DNA of 64,000 nt from Tamilnaduibacter salinus. GTDB taxonomy: Bacteria > Pseudomonadota > Gammaproteobacteria > Pseudomonadales > Oleiphilaceae. Location: NCBI RefSeq assembly GCF_003096655.1, contig NZ_QEKQ01000004.1, positions 248,001 through 312,000 on the forward strand, given 5' to 3'. Under the pieces are notes generated by a model that saw only the letters and a program-made list of their open reading frames with translations, searched no databases and was not told the DNA's origin. Below, in pieces: positions 27,190 to 35,081 of this stretch. Made by a program: the position numbers and the translations under genes. Every line of letters begins with the position of its first letter. Positions within the stretch are counted from its first letter, which is position 1.

Positions 27190-28628
27190 GATTTGCTCCT
27201 CATGTGGTTGCGAGCCTGTTCATGCAGCGATCGAGCTGCCGGCGTCGGTGCGCTGCGGTAATCGGTCCAGGGGCGCAGCCGCGCGGGTTGAAGTCGACGC
27301 AAACGGGTGACGCCCCAAAGAAACAGGCGATAGATTCGCGGGTGGGTATTCAGCCACTGCCAGCCCCTCCAGATCAGTTGCTCGCGGTTGGAGTACCGGC
27401 TTCCCGCGCCAGCGACGGCCGCCTCCGAGTCCTCGGGGTGTCTGACGTTCTCCTCGCGCAATCGCTGGAGCAATTCCGGTATCGGTATTTTGACCGGGCA
27501 GACATCTCCGCAGGCACCGCAAAGCGACGACGCCGAGGGATGGTCCGGGACGCGGTCCAGGCCGACCAGGTGCGGGGTGAGGATCTTGCCGATGGGGCCA
27601 GGGTAGACCTCGCCGTAGGTATGGCCTCCCACGCGGGTATAGACCGGGCAGTGGTTCATGCACGCCCCGCAGCGGATACAGTTGAGCGTCTGTCTGAGCT
27701 GGGCGTCCGCAAAGGCGCGGCTACGGCCGTTGTCCAGCAGGACCAGGTGAACCTCCCTCGGCCCGTCGCGTTCGTCGTCCTTGCGCGGTCCGGAGATCAT
27801 GTTGATGTAGGTGGTGATGGGCTGACCCAGCGCCGAGCGGGTCAGTAGTGACAGCAATGGGACCACATCCCGGAGGTTGGCCACCACTTTCTCGATGCCG
27901 GTCACGGCAATGTGCACCGGTGGCACCGTGGTGCTCATTCGGCCGTTGCCCTCGTTTTCCACAAGCACCAGCGTACCGGTCTCAGCCACGGCAAAGTTCA
28001 CGCCGGAGACGCCGACGTCGGCTTCCATGAACTTTTGTCGCAGTATCTGGCGACCGGTGCCGACCAGCTCATGGATATCGTCACTGAGTTCCCCGCCGAG
28101 CTTCTCCTGAAACAGCCGTGCAACCTGCCGGGCGTTCTTGTGGATGGCTGGCATGATGATGTGTGACGGTTTTTCATGGTCGAGCTGAACGGTGTATTCG
28201 CCCAGATCCGATTCCAGGCATTCGATGTCTCGTTCCGCCAGGTAGTCGTTCAGCTCCATTTCCTCGCTGACCATGGACTTGCCCTTGACCACCTGCCGCC
28301 CCTCCTGGGCTTCGATTAGCCGATGAACGATTTCGTTGGCTTCCTCGGTGGTCTCCGCCCAGTGCACCCGGACGCCGTTGGCGGTCAACCTCTGCTCCAG
28401 CTGGTCGAGCAGGTCCGGGAGTTGGGACAGGGCGCGGGCACGGATGCGGTTGCCCAGATCCCGAAGGTCTTCACGTTCCTGTGGGTCGCTGAAGGCCTGT
28501 TCGCGCTTGTGCATCAGACCATCCATCGCGGTGCGGAAGTTGTTGCGCAGCTGTGCATCATCCAGCGCGTGGCGCGCCCGAGTCTTGAAATCGCCGTCGA
28601 GATTGGTCACCGGGATGGATTGTGTCAT
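27186..28628 (-). CDS. lutB: LutB/LldF-type iron-sulfur lactate utilisation protein
   Basis: 480 residues from ATG 28628, which has AGGAGGG just upstream; the open frame continues further but into lutA. N-terminal LUD domain (VKGKSMVSEEMELNDYL, NFAVAETGTLVLVENEGNG), then ferredoxin-like motifs CIRCGACMNHCPVYTRVGGH and CGACGDVCPVKIP, and a C-terminal LutB domain ending in MRSKS. It is the electron-transfer core of the L-lactate oxidation complex. Start codon overlaps the lutA stop by four bases. Confidence 0.9.
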   Translation of the reverse strand: MTQSIPVTNLDGDFKTRARHALDDAQLRNNFRTAMDGLMHKREQAFSDPQEREDLRDLGNRIRARALSQLPDLLDQLEQRLTANGVRVHWAETTEEANEIVHRLIEAQEGRQVVKGKSMVSEEMELNDYLAERDIECLESDLGEYTVQLDHEKPSHIIMPAIHKNARQVARLFQEKLGGELSDDIHELVGTGRQILRQKFMEADVGVSGVNFAVAETGTLVLVENEGNGRMSTTVPPVHIAVTGIEKVVANLRDVVPLLSLLTRSALGQPITTYINMISGPRKDDERDGPREVHLVLLDNGRSRAFADAQLRQTLNCIRCGACMNHCPVYTRVGGHTYGEVYPGPIGKILTPHLVGLDRVPDHPSASSLCGACGDVCPVKIPIPELLQRLREENVRHPEDSEAAVAGAGSRYSNREQLIWRGWQWLNTHPRIYRLFLWGVTRLRRLQPARLRPWTDYRSAPTPAARSLHEQARNHMRSKS

Positions 28629-29446
28629 GAGCCCTCCTGACAACGCTCCCAAAGGAAACTGGCTATATGGCGCCCCTTGAGATTGAGGTTCTGTCTGTTC
28701 ATCGCGCCATTGATATTGAGTAGGCAGCCGCAATCGGCGCTGATGAGTTCGTCCGCACCCGACTGGCTCAGTGACTGGGTTTTGTCCGCCACCATAGCGC
28801 CTGAAATATCGGGCATGCGGACACAGAAGGTGCCCCCGAAGCCACAGCACTCGCTTTCATGATCGTGATCGACTCGTGTGACGCCGGAAAGCTGCGCCAG
28901 TAGGCCTCTGGCGTGATGGTGCGTCTGCATCTCACGGCGTGCCGTGCATGAGGTATGAAGCGCCACCTGGCGATGGCGGCCACGGTCCTGCAGGCGAACC
29001 CGGCAGACATTCAGCAGGAACTCCGTCAGCTCGAACGTATTCTCGGCGACACGCAACGCGCGGTCCCGGGTCTGGGGTTCGTGATTGAACAGTCCAGGGT
29101 AGTGGTGGCGGATCATGCCCGCACAGGAACCGGAAGGCACAACGACCGGCGTGCCGGTGTCGAGCAGTGCCAGCTGGGCTCTGGCCACGGACTCCGCCTG
29201 TTCGCGATAGCCGGATGTCCAGGCAGGTTGTCCGCAACAGCTCTGGTTCTGTGGAAAATCGACCTGTATGCCCTGGTGTTCGAGCAGTCGGATCGCGTCC
29301 ATTCCCGCCTCCGGGAAAAACAGGTCAACGACACAGGTGCCAAACAGCACAACTCGGTCCGGCTTCTCCGGGTACTCTCGTCCGGCTTTGTTGCTTTGGA
29401 CAATGCGCGTCGCGTTGGGCGAGGCATCGTAGAACAGATCTGTCAT
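28625..29446 (-). CDS. lutA: LutA/LldE-type cysteine-rich lactate utilisation protein
   Basis: 273 residues with two CCG domains: NQSCCGQPAWTSGYREQAES near residue 70 and ESECCGFGGTFCVRMPDIS near residue 200, plus SGSCAGMIRHHYP between them. These bind an Fe-S or heterodisulfide-reductase-type cluster in the LutABC L-lactate dehydrogenase. The N-terminal 30 residues are longer than in Bacillus LutA. It is the first gene of the minus-strand operon lutABC-dld, with the predicted operator about 60 bases upstream. On the mRNA its leader contains an AAAAACAAC stretch. Confidence 0.88.
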   Translation of the reverse strand: MTDLFYDASPNATRIVQSNKAGREYPEKPDRVVLFGTCVVDLFFPEAGMDAIRLLEHQGIQVDFPQNQSCCGQPAWTSGYREQAESVARAQLALLDTGTPVVVPSGSCAGMIRHHYPGLFNHEPQTRDRALRVAENTFELTEFLLNVCRVRLQDRGRHRQVALHTSCTARREMQTHHHARGLLAQLSGVTRVDHDHESECCGFGGTFCVRMPDISGAMVADKTQSLSQSGADELISADCGCLLNINGAMNRQNLNLKGRHIASFLWERCQEGS

Positions 29447-29504
29447 GACGGGTGGTCCTGAGACGCCGGTGCTTCGGCGCAGTTGCGTCTATCGTTGTTT
29501 TTCG

Positions 29505-29527
29505 GTTAACTGGTAATACCAATTAAC
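29505..29527. promoter_or_regulatory. Predicted operator in the lutA / regulator divergent promoter
   Basis: A 10-base arm GTTAACTGGT, spacer AAT, then ACCAATTAAC; the arms match at nine of ten positions when folded. The core CTGGT-N3-ACCAA matches the operator in front of dctP and the general PdhR/LldR pattern. It lies 58 bases before lutA and 148 bases before the regulator gene, so both could be regulated from it. Confidence 0.7.
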
Positions 29528-29674
29528 AACTTTGGCGCCTCTACATTAGGGTCGCTCAGAGTGGGCTGTCAAAGGAAATTGGTCAGACTTTGGTGGCAAT
29601 GTGGCGCTGGAATCTTCCACGCCGCTCGATCAGAGCGCAGAATAGAGGGCCGGATCACACGGATAAGAGAGGCT

Positions 29675-30451
29675 ATGGCTGTCGAACGAATTGCGCCGAC
29701 ACGTATTGCTGACACGATCGTTGAAAAGCTGGAGACCATGATCCTGGAGGGAACGTTGCAGCCTGGTGAGCGACTTCCTGCCGAACGGGTCCTGGCTGAG
29801 CGCTTTGGTGTTTCCCGCCCGTCCCTGCGTGAGGCGGTTCAGAAGCTGGGTGCAAACGGGCTTCTTGTCAGTCGTCATGGAGGCGGGAATTACGTCTCCG
29901 AATCACTCGGGTCAAGCTTCAGTGATCCGCTGATCACACTCCTGCGCAACCGTGCCAGCGCTCAGAGCGATCTTCTCGAATTCCGCCGGACGGTCGAAGC
30001 AGACTGCGCCTACTATGCGGCCCTGAGGGCCACGGAGCCGGATCTTGCTCATATCCGAAAAGCCTACGAAGCGCTTCAGGCCTGCTATGCGGAATGCGAC
30101 GAGACCAGCCTGAAGGAGGAAGGTGAGGCCGATGCGGGCTTCCACCTTGCCATCGCCGAAGCCAGTCACAACGCGATTCTGCTGCATACCATCCGCGGCA
30201 TTTTCAGTCTGCTGCAGGTGAATGTGGTCACCAACATCGGCGGCATGTACGCGAAGGATGCCGAGACTCAGAGTCAGCTCATGGCGCAGCACCGTCGCCT
30301 GTTCGAAGCCATTGTGGAACGTCGGGCAGAAGACGCCCGAGAGTGTGCCGGGCAGCACATCGAGTACGTGGCGAGCGTACTCGGAGAGCAGAACGAAACG
30401 TACGAGCGCCTGGAACGTTCGCGGCGACGGGAGCAGCTGGCGCAAACCTGA
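29675..30451 (+). CDS. FadR/GntR-family transcriptional regulator of lactate genes (LldR-like)
   Basis: 258 residues from ATG 29675 (AGAGAGG upstream); an earlier ATG at 29561 would add 38 non-family residues. N-terminal winged HTH of GntR type (ILEGTLQPGERLPAERVLAE, FGVSRPSLREAVQKLGANGL, then RHGGGNYV) and a C-terminal all-helical FCD ligand domain (LLEFRRTVEADCAYYAALRA; EADAGFHLAIAEASHN, with Asp/His metal-site residues). It is divergent from lutABC-dld and shares an operator-type palindrome with the TRAP operon. Most likely a lactate-responsive repressor/activator; the ligand is inferred. Confidence 0.85.
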   Translation: MAVERIAPTRIADTIVEKLETMILEGTLQPGERLPAERVLAERFGVSRPSLREAVQKLGANGLLVSRHGGGNYVSESLGSSFSDPLITLLRNRASAQSDLLEFRRTVEADCAYYAALRATEPDLAHIRKAYEALQACYAECDETSLKEEGEADAGFHLAIAEASHNAILLHTIRGIFSLLQVNVVTNIGGMYAKDAETQSQLMAQHRRLFEAIVERRAEDARECAGQHIEYVASVLGEQNETYERLERSRRREQLAQT

Positions 30452-30534
30452 GGGGGCCCCTTGCCGGACCTGAGCGTCACGTCGTCAGTGTAATGCAGGG
30501 ATGGCTCGCCGATGCTCTTGCAAGTACCGGCGTC

Positions 30535-30590
30535 GTCCAGCGACTTTCCGGCGTGGTCCAGACCCGAGGCCGATTGATGGTTTGAGTTCA
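30535..30590. repeat. Left copy of a 56-nt direct repeat flanking the defence island
   Basis: Begins GTCCAGCGACTTTCCGGCG and ends ATTGATGGTTTGAGTTCA. It matches 39567-39622 at 49 of 56 positions without gaps. The right copy lies immediately 3' of tRNA-Ile2, so the pair looks like old attachment-site duplications around the inserted R-M/TA segment. Confidence 0.7.
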
Positions 30591-31084
30591 CAGATGCCTT
30601 GCTCGATGGCCATGGGCTGATGATCCCTTTTATGCAAAAAGTGTCTAACAAGCTGGTTGATAAGCCAGTCTTACGGCACTACTATCGTTGCCAACACGGC
30701 CCCTGCCTCTTGGTTTCGAAAGAAACTAACGCGGGGGTTCTTATTGTCTGCCTCCCCGTGTTACCACCAGCTTTTCCAGTTTTCCGGTACGCCCATATCC
30801 ATTACAGATAGCGCCCGCTGAGAGTCTTGCCCGGGGAGCGACGGCAGATGGTTTGCCAGTCGTTCATCATCGCCATGATAGTGCCACAAAACGTCTTCCC
30901 TGGAGCGAGTGACTAAGCCCCGGTATTGGTTCAGCCCGGCACAACGACTCAACCGGGGGCCGATCCTTTGACGCCATCCTGATTTCAGGACACGCTATGC
31001 GCCAAAACGCGCAAACCGAACCGACACGACCTGTCGCAGGCGCGTGTTGTTCTTCGCGCGGTATCACCTCACCAGGGAGCAGTC
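30591..31084. other. Spacer at the left end of the island, no gene seen
   Basis: 494 bases between the left repeat and hsdM. Short open frames occur on both strands, but none has a ribosome site or a family I recognise. It presumably carries the hsdM promoter. No integrase remnant was found. Confidence 0.4.
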
Positions 31085-33061
31085 ATGAACACGGAGAACC
31101 ATTCCGAACTGGCCTCATTTATCTGGTCCATCGCCGATTTGTTGCGCGGTGATATGAAGCAGTCCCAGTACGGGCGGGTCATTCTGCCGTTTACGCTTCT
31201 GCGGCGGATGGAATGTGTGCTGGCGCCGACCAAGGAAGCGGTGCTGGCGGCAGCGGAGCAGCACGAGAACAAACCGGAGACGGCCCGAGACCGGTTGTTG
31301 CGCCGGGCCTCCGGGCAGGACTTCTACAACGCCTCGAAGCTCACCCTGTCCCAGCTGTCCGACACCCAGACCGGTGAAGACCTGCTGAGCTACGTGCATT
31401 CGTTCAGTGAGGAAGCGCGGGAGATCTTCGAACACTTCAACTTCGAGGACTTTGTGCAGCTGCTCGAGGGCAGCGACCTTCTCTATCAGGTGGTTCAGGC
31501 CTTCAGCGCCGTGGATCTCAGCCCCCAGCGCATCTCCAACTACGGCATGGGCGCGATCTTCGAGGAGCTGATCCGCAAATTCGCGGAGAGCTCCAACGAA
31601 ACGGCCGGGGAACACTTCACGCCGCGCGATATCGTGCACCTCGCCACATCACTGGTGCTCACCGGTGAGGAAGACCGGCTCCAGCCGGGGCGCATCCTGA
31701 CCATTTATGACCCGACAGCCGGGACGGGGGGCTTCCTCTCCGAAGGCGAGGCCTACGTCAATGCCATCAGCAACGACGTGCAGGTGTCACTGAGCGGTCA
31801 GGAGCTCAACCCGGAGTCCTACGCCATCTGCGTGGGCGACATGCTGATCAAAGGTCAGCCGGTTCGGAATATCAGGCGCGGCAACACGCTGTCCGATGAC
31901 CAGCTCCGGGGCGAGCACTTCGACATCATGCTCAGCAATCCGCCGTTCGGCGTGGACTGGAAGAAGGTGCGCGAGCAGGTGGAAAAGGAGCACAAACAAC
32001 AGGGTTACAACGGGCGATTTGGCCCAGGCCTGCCGCGTGTGTCCGACGGTTCCCTGCTGTTCCTCATGCACCTGGTCGCGAAGATGCGTGCCCGCGAGGA
32101 CGGTGGCTCACGCATTGGCATCATCCTGAATGGCTCGCCGCTTTTTACCGGCGGTGCCGGCAGCGGTGAATCCGAGATCCGGCGCTACCTGCTGGAGCAC
32201 GACCTGGTGGAGGCCATTGTCGCGCTGCCCTCCGATGCCTTCTTCAACACCGGCATCAACACCTACGTCTGGGTGCTGTCCAACCAAAAGCCAGACGTAC
32301 GCAAAGGCAAAGTGCAGCTGATCAACGCGACGGACCGCTACGCCAAGATGCGCAAATCGCTGGGCAGCAAGCGCCACTACATCCCCGAGTCCGAGCAGGA
32401 CGCGATCGTGCGCCAGTACGGCCGGTTCGAGGAGACGGACGAGAGCAAGATCTTCCCGACCCAGGCCTTTGGCTACCGGCGCATCACCGTGGAGCGCCCA
32501 CTGCAGCTCAACTTCCAGGCCAGCGAGGAGCGCCTGGCCCGCCTGCAGGAGGAAAAGTTCTTCGGCAAACTCTCGGAGGACGAACAGAACGCCCTACTGG
32601 CTGCCTGTGACACGTTGGGCGACACAATCTACCGTAATCGGGAAGACTTCCTCGCCGCCCTGAAAAACGCCTGCACCGACGCGCAGTTCTACCCCAGCGC
32701 GGCGCAGCTCAAGAACATCTGGAAGGCCCTGGGGGAACACGACGACGAGGCCGACTACTGCCGGGACAAAAAAGGCCGCATCGAACCCAATCCGGACCTG
32801 CGTGACAACGAGAACGTCCCGCTCGGCGAGTCCGTCTACGACTACTTCGAGCGCGAAGTCCTGCCCCATGTGCCGGACGCCTGGATCGATGAGTCCAAAA
32901 CTGATGACAAGGACGGCGAAGTGGGCATCGTCGGCTACGAAATCCCCTTCAACCGCCACTTCTACGTGTTCGAACCGCCCAGGCCGCTGGAAGAGATTGA
33001 TGCGGATCTGAAGCAGTGCACCGACCGGATCAAGCAGATGATTGAGGAACTCTCGGCGTGA
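31085..33061 (+). CDS. hsdM: Type I restriction-modification system, methyltransferase subunit HsdM
   Basis: 658 residues. N-terminal HsdM helical domain (SFIWSIADLLRGDMKQSQYG with the real sequence beginning ASFIWS), then the N6-adenine methylase core: SAM motif I YDPTAGTGGFLSEGEAYV at about residue 209, and the catalytic motif IV NPPFGVDW at about residue 284. The C-terminal extension after residue 480 includes a region rich in Lys/Asp typical of the larger HsdM group. With HsdS it methylates a bipartite target. It is separated from hsdS by about 580 bases that hold a broken abi gene, which is unusual. Confidence 0.95.
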   Translation: MNTENHSELASFIWSIADLLRGDMKQSQYGRVILPFTLLRRMECVLAPTKEAVLAAAEQHENKPETARDRLLRRASGQDFYNASKLTLSQLSDTQTGEDLLSYVHSFSEEAREIFEHFNFEDFVQLLEGSDLLYQVVQAFSAVDLSPQRISNYGMGAIFEELIRKFAESSNETAGEHFTPRDIVHLATSLVLTGEEDRLQPGRILTIYDPTAGTGGFLSEGEAYVNAISNDVQVSLSGQELNPESYAICVGDMLIKGQPVRNIRRGNTLSDDQLRGEHFDIMLSNPPFGVDWKKVREQVEKEHKQQGYNGRFGPGLPRVSDGSLLFLMHLVAKMRAREDGGSRIGIILNGSPLFTGGAGSGESEIRRYLLEHDLVEAIVALPSDAFFNTGINTYVWVLSNQKPDVRKGKVQLINATDRYAKMRKSLGSKRHYIPESEQDAIVRQYGRFEETDESKIFPTQAFGYRRITVERPLQLNFQASEERLARLQEEKFFGKLSEDEQNALLAACDTLGDTIYRNREDFLAALKNACTDAQFYPSAAQLKNIWKALGEHDDEADYCRDKKGRIEPNPDLRDNENVPLGESVYDYFEREVLPHVPDAWIDESKTDDKDGEVGIVGYEIPFNRHFYVFEPPRPLEEIDADLKQCTDRIKQMIEELSA

Positions 33062-33105
33062 TGATGCGGGTGGATGGGACCGTTACTCATGCCGCCCCCC
33101 GTGCC

Positions 33106-33134
33106 TTGACGGGTGGGGCCGTGTTTCTTAATAT
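33106..33134 (+). promoter_or_regulatory. Sigma-70 promoter for a short RNA ahead of the abi remnant
   Basis: TTGACG at 33106-33111, a 17-base spacer, and TAATAT at 33129-33134. Start of transcription would be near 33141. It lies just after hsdM and directs a short transcript that stops at the terminator ending at 33189. Confidence 0.55.
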
Positions 33135-33140
33135 GCTGGA

Positions 33141-33189
33141 TAACACACCCGCCATGCCTCTCCACGATGCACACTTTGGCGGGTTTTTT
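33141..33189 (+). ncRNA. Short structured RNA upstream of the Abi_2 remnant (candidate AbiF-type RNA partner)
   Basis: About 50 nt, bounded by the promoter at 33106-33134 and an intrinsic terminator: CCCGCCA (33148-33154) pairs with TGGCGGG (33177-33183), followed by TTTTTT (33184-33189). The abi reading frame starts 17 bases later. Short structured RNAs encoded just upstream of AbiF/Abi_2 HEPN toxins are known and act as RNA antitoxins. Here the RNA unit looks intact while the protein gene is broken. Alternative: it is simply the hsdM terminator with a chance promoter. Confidence 0.5.
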
Positions 33190-33206
33190 GTGTCTGGGGG
33201 TCGTCA

Positions 33207-33541
33207 ATGACCGACTTCCACAAGCCTGCCCACAGTATTGACGAACAAATCCAGACGCTGCGTGACCGTGGGTTGAATGTGCCTGATGCGGATCGCGCCC
33301 GACACTTTCTCGCCAATATCAGCTACTTTCGGTTATCCGCGTACACACGCCCTTTCTATCAACCGAATCGGGCGGAGCATCGTTTTCTGCAGGGCAGCCG
33401 CTTTGATGATGTGCTGAACGGTAGGTGGCTTTGCTCAATCGTTACCCGCAGGTATCCAGACCGCACATGGGCTTCCCGGCAACCTGGGGCGACGAGCCGT
33501 TCTGGCGTGACGCCGTGTTGAACACAAGGGGAGAGGGATGA
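33207..33541 (+). pseudogene. Abi_2 (AbiD/AbiF-like HEPN) abortive-infection gene with an internal deletion
   Basis: The first 72 codons read like the N-terminus of Abi_2 proteins: HKPAHSIDEQIQTLRDRGL, RARHFLANISYFRLSAYTRP, then HRFLQGSRFDDVLN. After about 33420 the frame shifts; in the frame beginning at 33428 the family C-terminus appears (LLNRYPQVSRPHMGFPATWG, then DEPFWRDAVLN) and stops at 33541. The central part, about 200 residues with the rest of the HEPN core, is missing. The gene cannot make a functional toxin. It is wedged between hsdM and hsdS, where accessory defence genes are often inserted. Confidence 0.75.
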
Positions 33542-33579
33542 TTTTTCCAAGCGATTCAGAGAACGGACATGCTGGGATC

Positions 33580-33642
33580 GATGCAGGCATCAAGGAATGC
33601 ACGGACATGGTCAAGCGGATGATTGAGGAGATGGCGGTATGA
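33580..33642 (+). pseudogene. Remnant of a second hsdM 3' end
   Basis: 63 bases in frame with a stop, encoding DAGIKECTDMVKRMIEEMAV. The true hsdM ends DADLKQCTDRIKQMIEELSA at 32999-33061; the two are 45/63 identical in DNA and 11/20 in protein. The remnant's TGA overlaps the hsdS ATG as ATGA, the natural hsdM-hsdS junction. So hsdS seems to have arrived, with the tail of its former hsdM, from a diverged type I locus. Confidence 0.75.
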
Positions 33643-35009
33643 GCTATCCGAGTTATCCAGAGTACAAAGACGCGGGGTTCGTCGGGCTTGATCAAGTTCC
33701 CAGTCATTGGGCAATTGTAAGGTTTAAGCAGATTCTCAAGGAGGTTAACCGAGGCTCTCAAACCGGGGAAGAGCAGCTCCTTTCTGTTTCCGAGTACTAT
33801 GGGGTAAAGCCTCGCATGGAGGTAATGGAAGATGGCGAGCATCTAAGTCGGGCCGAATCATTAGAGGGGTATAAGCTTTGCGAACCCACCGATCTAGTCA
33901 TGAACATCATGCTCGCATGGAAGCGCGGGCTCGGTGTTTCTGATCACTATGGAATCGTGAGTCCGTCATATGCAGTCTTCCGTTTTGTGTGTGAGGTTCA
34001 TGCTCGATATTACCATTATCTGCTCCGAAGTGATGAGTATATTGGCTATTTCAAAACTTTTTCTTCGGGAGTTATCGATTCACGATTGAGGTTGTATCCG
34101 GAAGTATTTGGGAGGCTCACAGGCCTGTATCCGCCCTTAAACGAACAAACCCAAATCGCCCGCTTCCTCGACCACCAAACCGCCCGCATCGACGCCCTGA
34201 TCGCCGAACAGCAACGCCTGATCGAGCTGCTCAAGGAAAAGCGCCAGGCGGTGATTTCCCATGCTGTGACCAAGGGACTGGATCCGGATGTGGCGATGAA
34301 GGATTCCGGGGTGGAGTGGCTGGGCGAGGTGCCCGAGCATTGGAGTGTAGCCTCTTTAAAACACGCTCTTGAACTTGTTGCAGACGTAGATCATTACATG
34401 CCTACTCCGGTCGATTCCGGTATTCCGTACGTCATGACTGGAGACCTTCGTAGGTTTGCAAGCGAAATTGACCTTGACTCGTGCAAAAAGATCTCGCGTG
34501 ATGAGTTCCTGAAGTTGACCAGAAAAATAAGAACATCGGAAGGCGATGTCATTATGGCTCGCTATGCAACTATTGGGACTGTCTCTTATGTCGACATTAG
34601 TAAAGAATTCGTTGTTTCTTACTCATGCGTGACGATCAGGCCACAAGTCAACCTAGTATCTGGGATCTATCTATTCTTCTACTTTCAGTCTGATGCTTTC
34701 ATTCAGGGAATCTCAAATGCGATCAACGCAAACACACAAGAAAACGTTGGGGTGGCCGACCTAAAAGAGGTGAAAATAGCTCTACCTGGCATTCGGGAAC
34801 AGAAAGGGATCGTTGATGAGGTAGAGGCCAAGCTCGCGAAGTCAGATGCCCTTGTTGACAAAGCAGAGAGATCTATTGCCCTCATGAAAGAGCGCCGGTC
34901 AGCCCTGATATCGGCAGCTGTCACCGGCAAGATCGATGTCCGCAACTGGGAACCACCGGTCTCCGAAACCTTCCCTCAATCCACCGCCAGCGAAGAAGCT
35001 CCGGCCTAA
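33639..35009 (+). CDS. hsdS: Type I restriction-modification specificity subunit HsdS
   Basis: 456 residues with the usual two target-recognition domains, each followed by a conserved helical spacer. TRD1 about residues 15-165, spacer LNEQTQIARFLDHQTARIDA plus LIELLKEKRQAVISHAVTKG, TRD2 about 225-385, and spacer IREQKGIVDEVEAKLAKSDA plus ALMKERRSALISAAVTGKID. Both TRDs are visibly more AT-rich than the conserved helices, the normal mosaic produced by TRD swapping. The two recognition half-sites cannot be predicted by eye. It overlaps the leftover hsdM tail, not the functional hsdM. Confidence 0.93.
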   Translation: MSYPSYPEYKDAGFVGLDQVPSHWAIVRFKQILKEVNRGSQTGEEQLLSVSEYYGVKPRMEVMEDGEHLSRAESLEGYKLCEPTDLVMNIMLAWKRGLGVSDHYGIVSPSYAVFRFVCEVHARYYHYLLRSDEYIGYFKTFSSGVIDSRLRLYPEVFGRLTGLYPPLNEQTQIARFLDHQTARIDALIAEQQRLIELLKEKRQAVISHAVTKGLDPDVAMKDSGVEWLGEVPEHWSVASLKHALELVADVDHYMPTPVDSGIPYVMTGDLRRFASEIDLDSCKKISRDEFLKLTRKIRTSEGDVIMARYATIGTVSYVDISKEFVVSYSCVTIRPQVNLVSGIYLFFYFQSDAFIQGISNAINANTQENVGVADLKEVKIALPGIREQKGIVDEVEAKLAKSDALVDKAERSIALMKERRSALISAAVTGKIDVRNWEPPVSETFPQSTASEEAPA

Positions 35010-35081
35010 GCCCGATTCAACGAATACGGCTTATGGTCTAGAGTGGGAGCAATTCGATAAGACAGAGCAAAGCGCAACGTC

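Noticed and set aside
30599-30811. 70-codon frame in the island's left spacer
   Set aside because: No ribosome site, no family pattern, odd amino-acid make-up.
33435-33842. 135-codon minus-strand frame across the abi remnant and hsdS start
   Set aside because: Contradicted by family matches on the plus strand.
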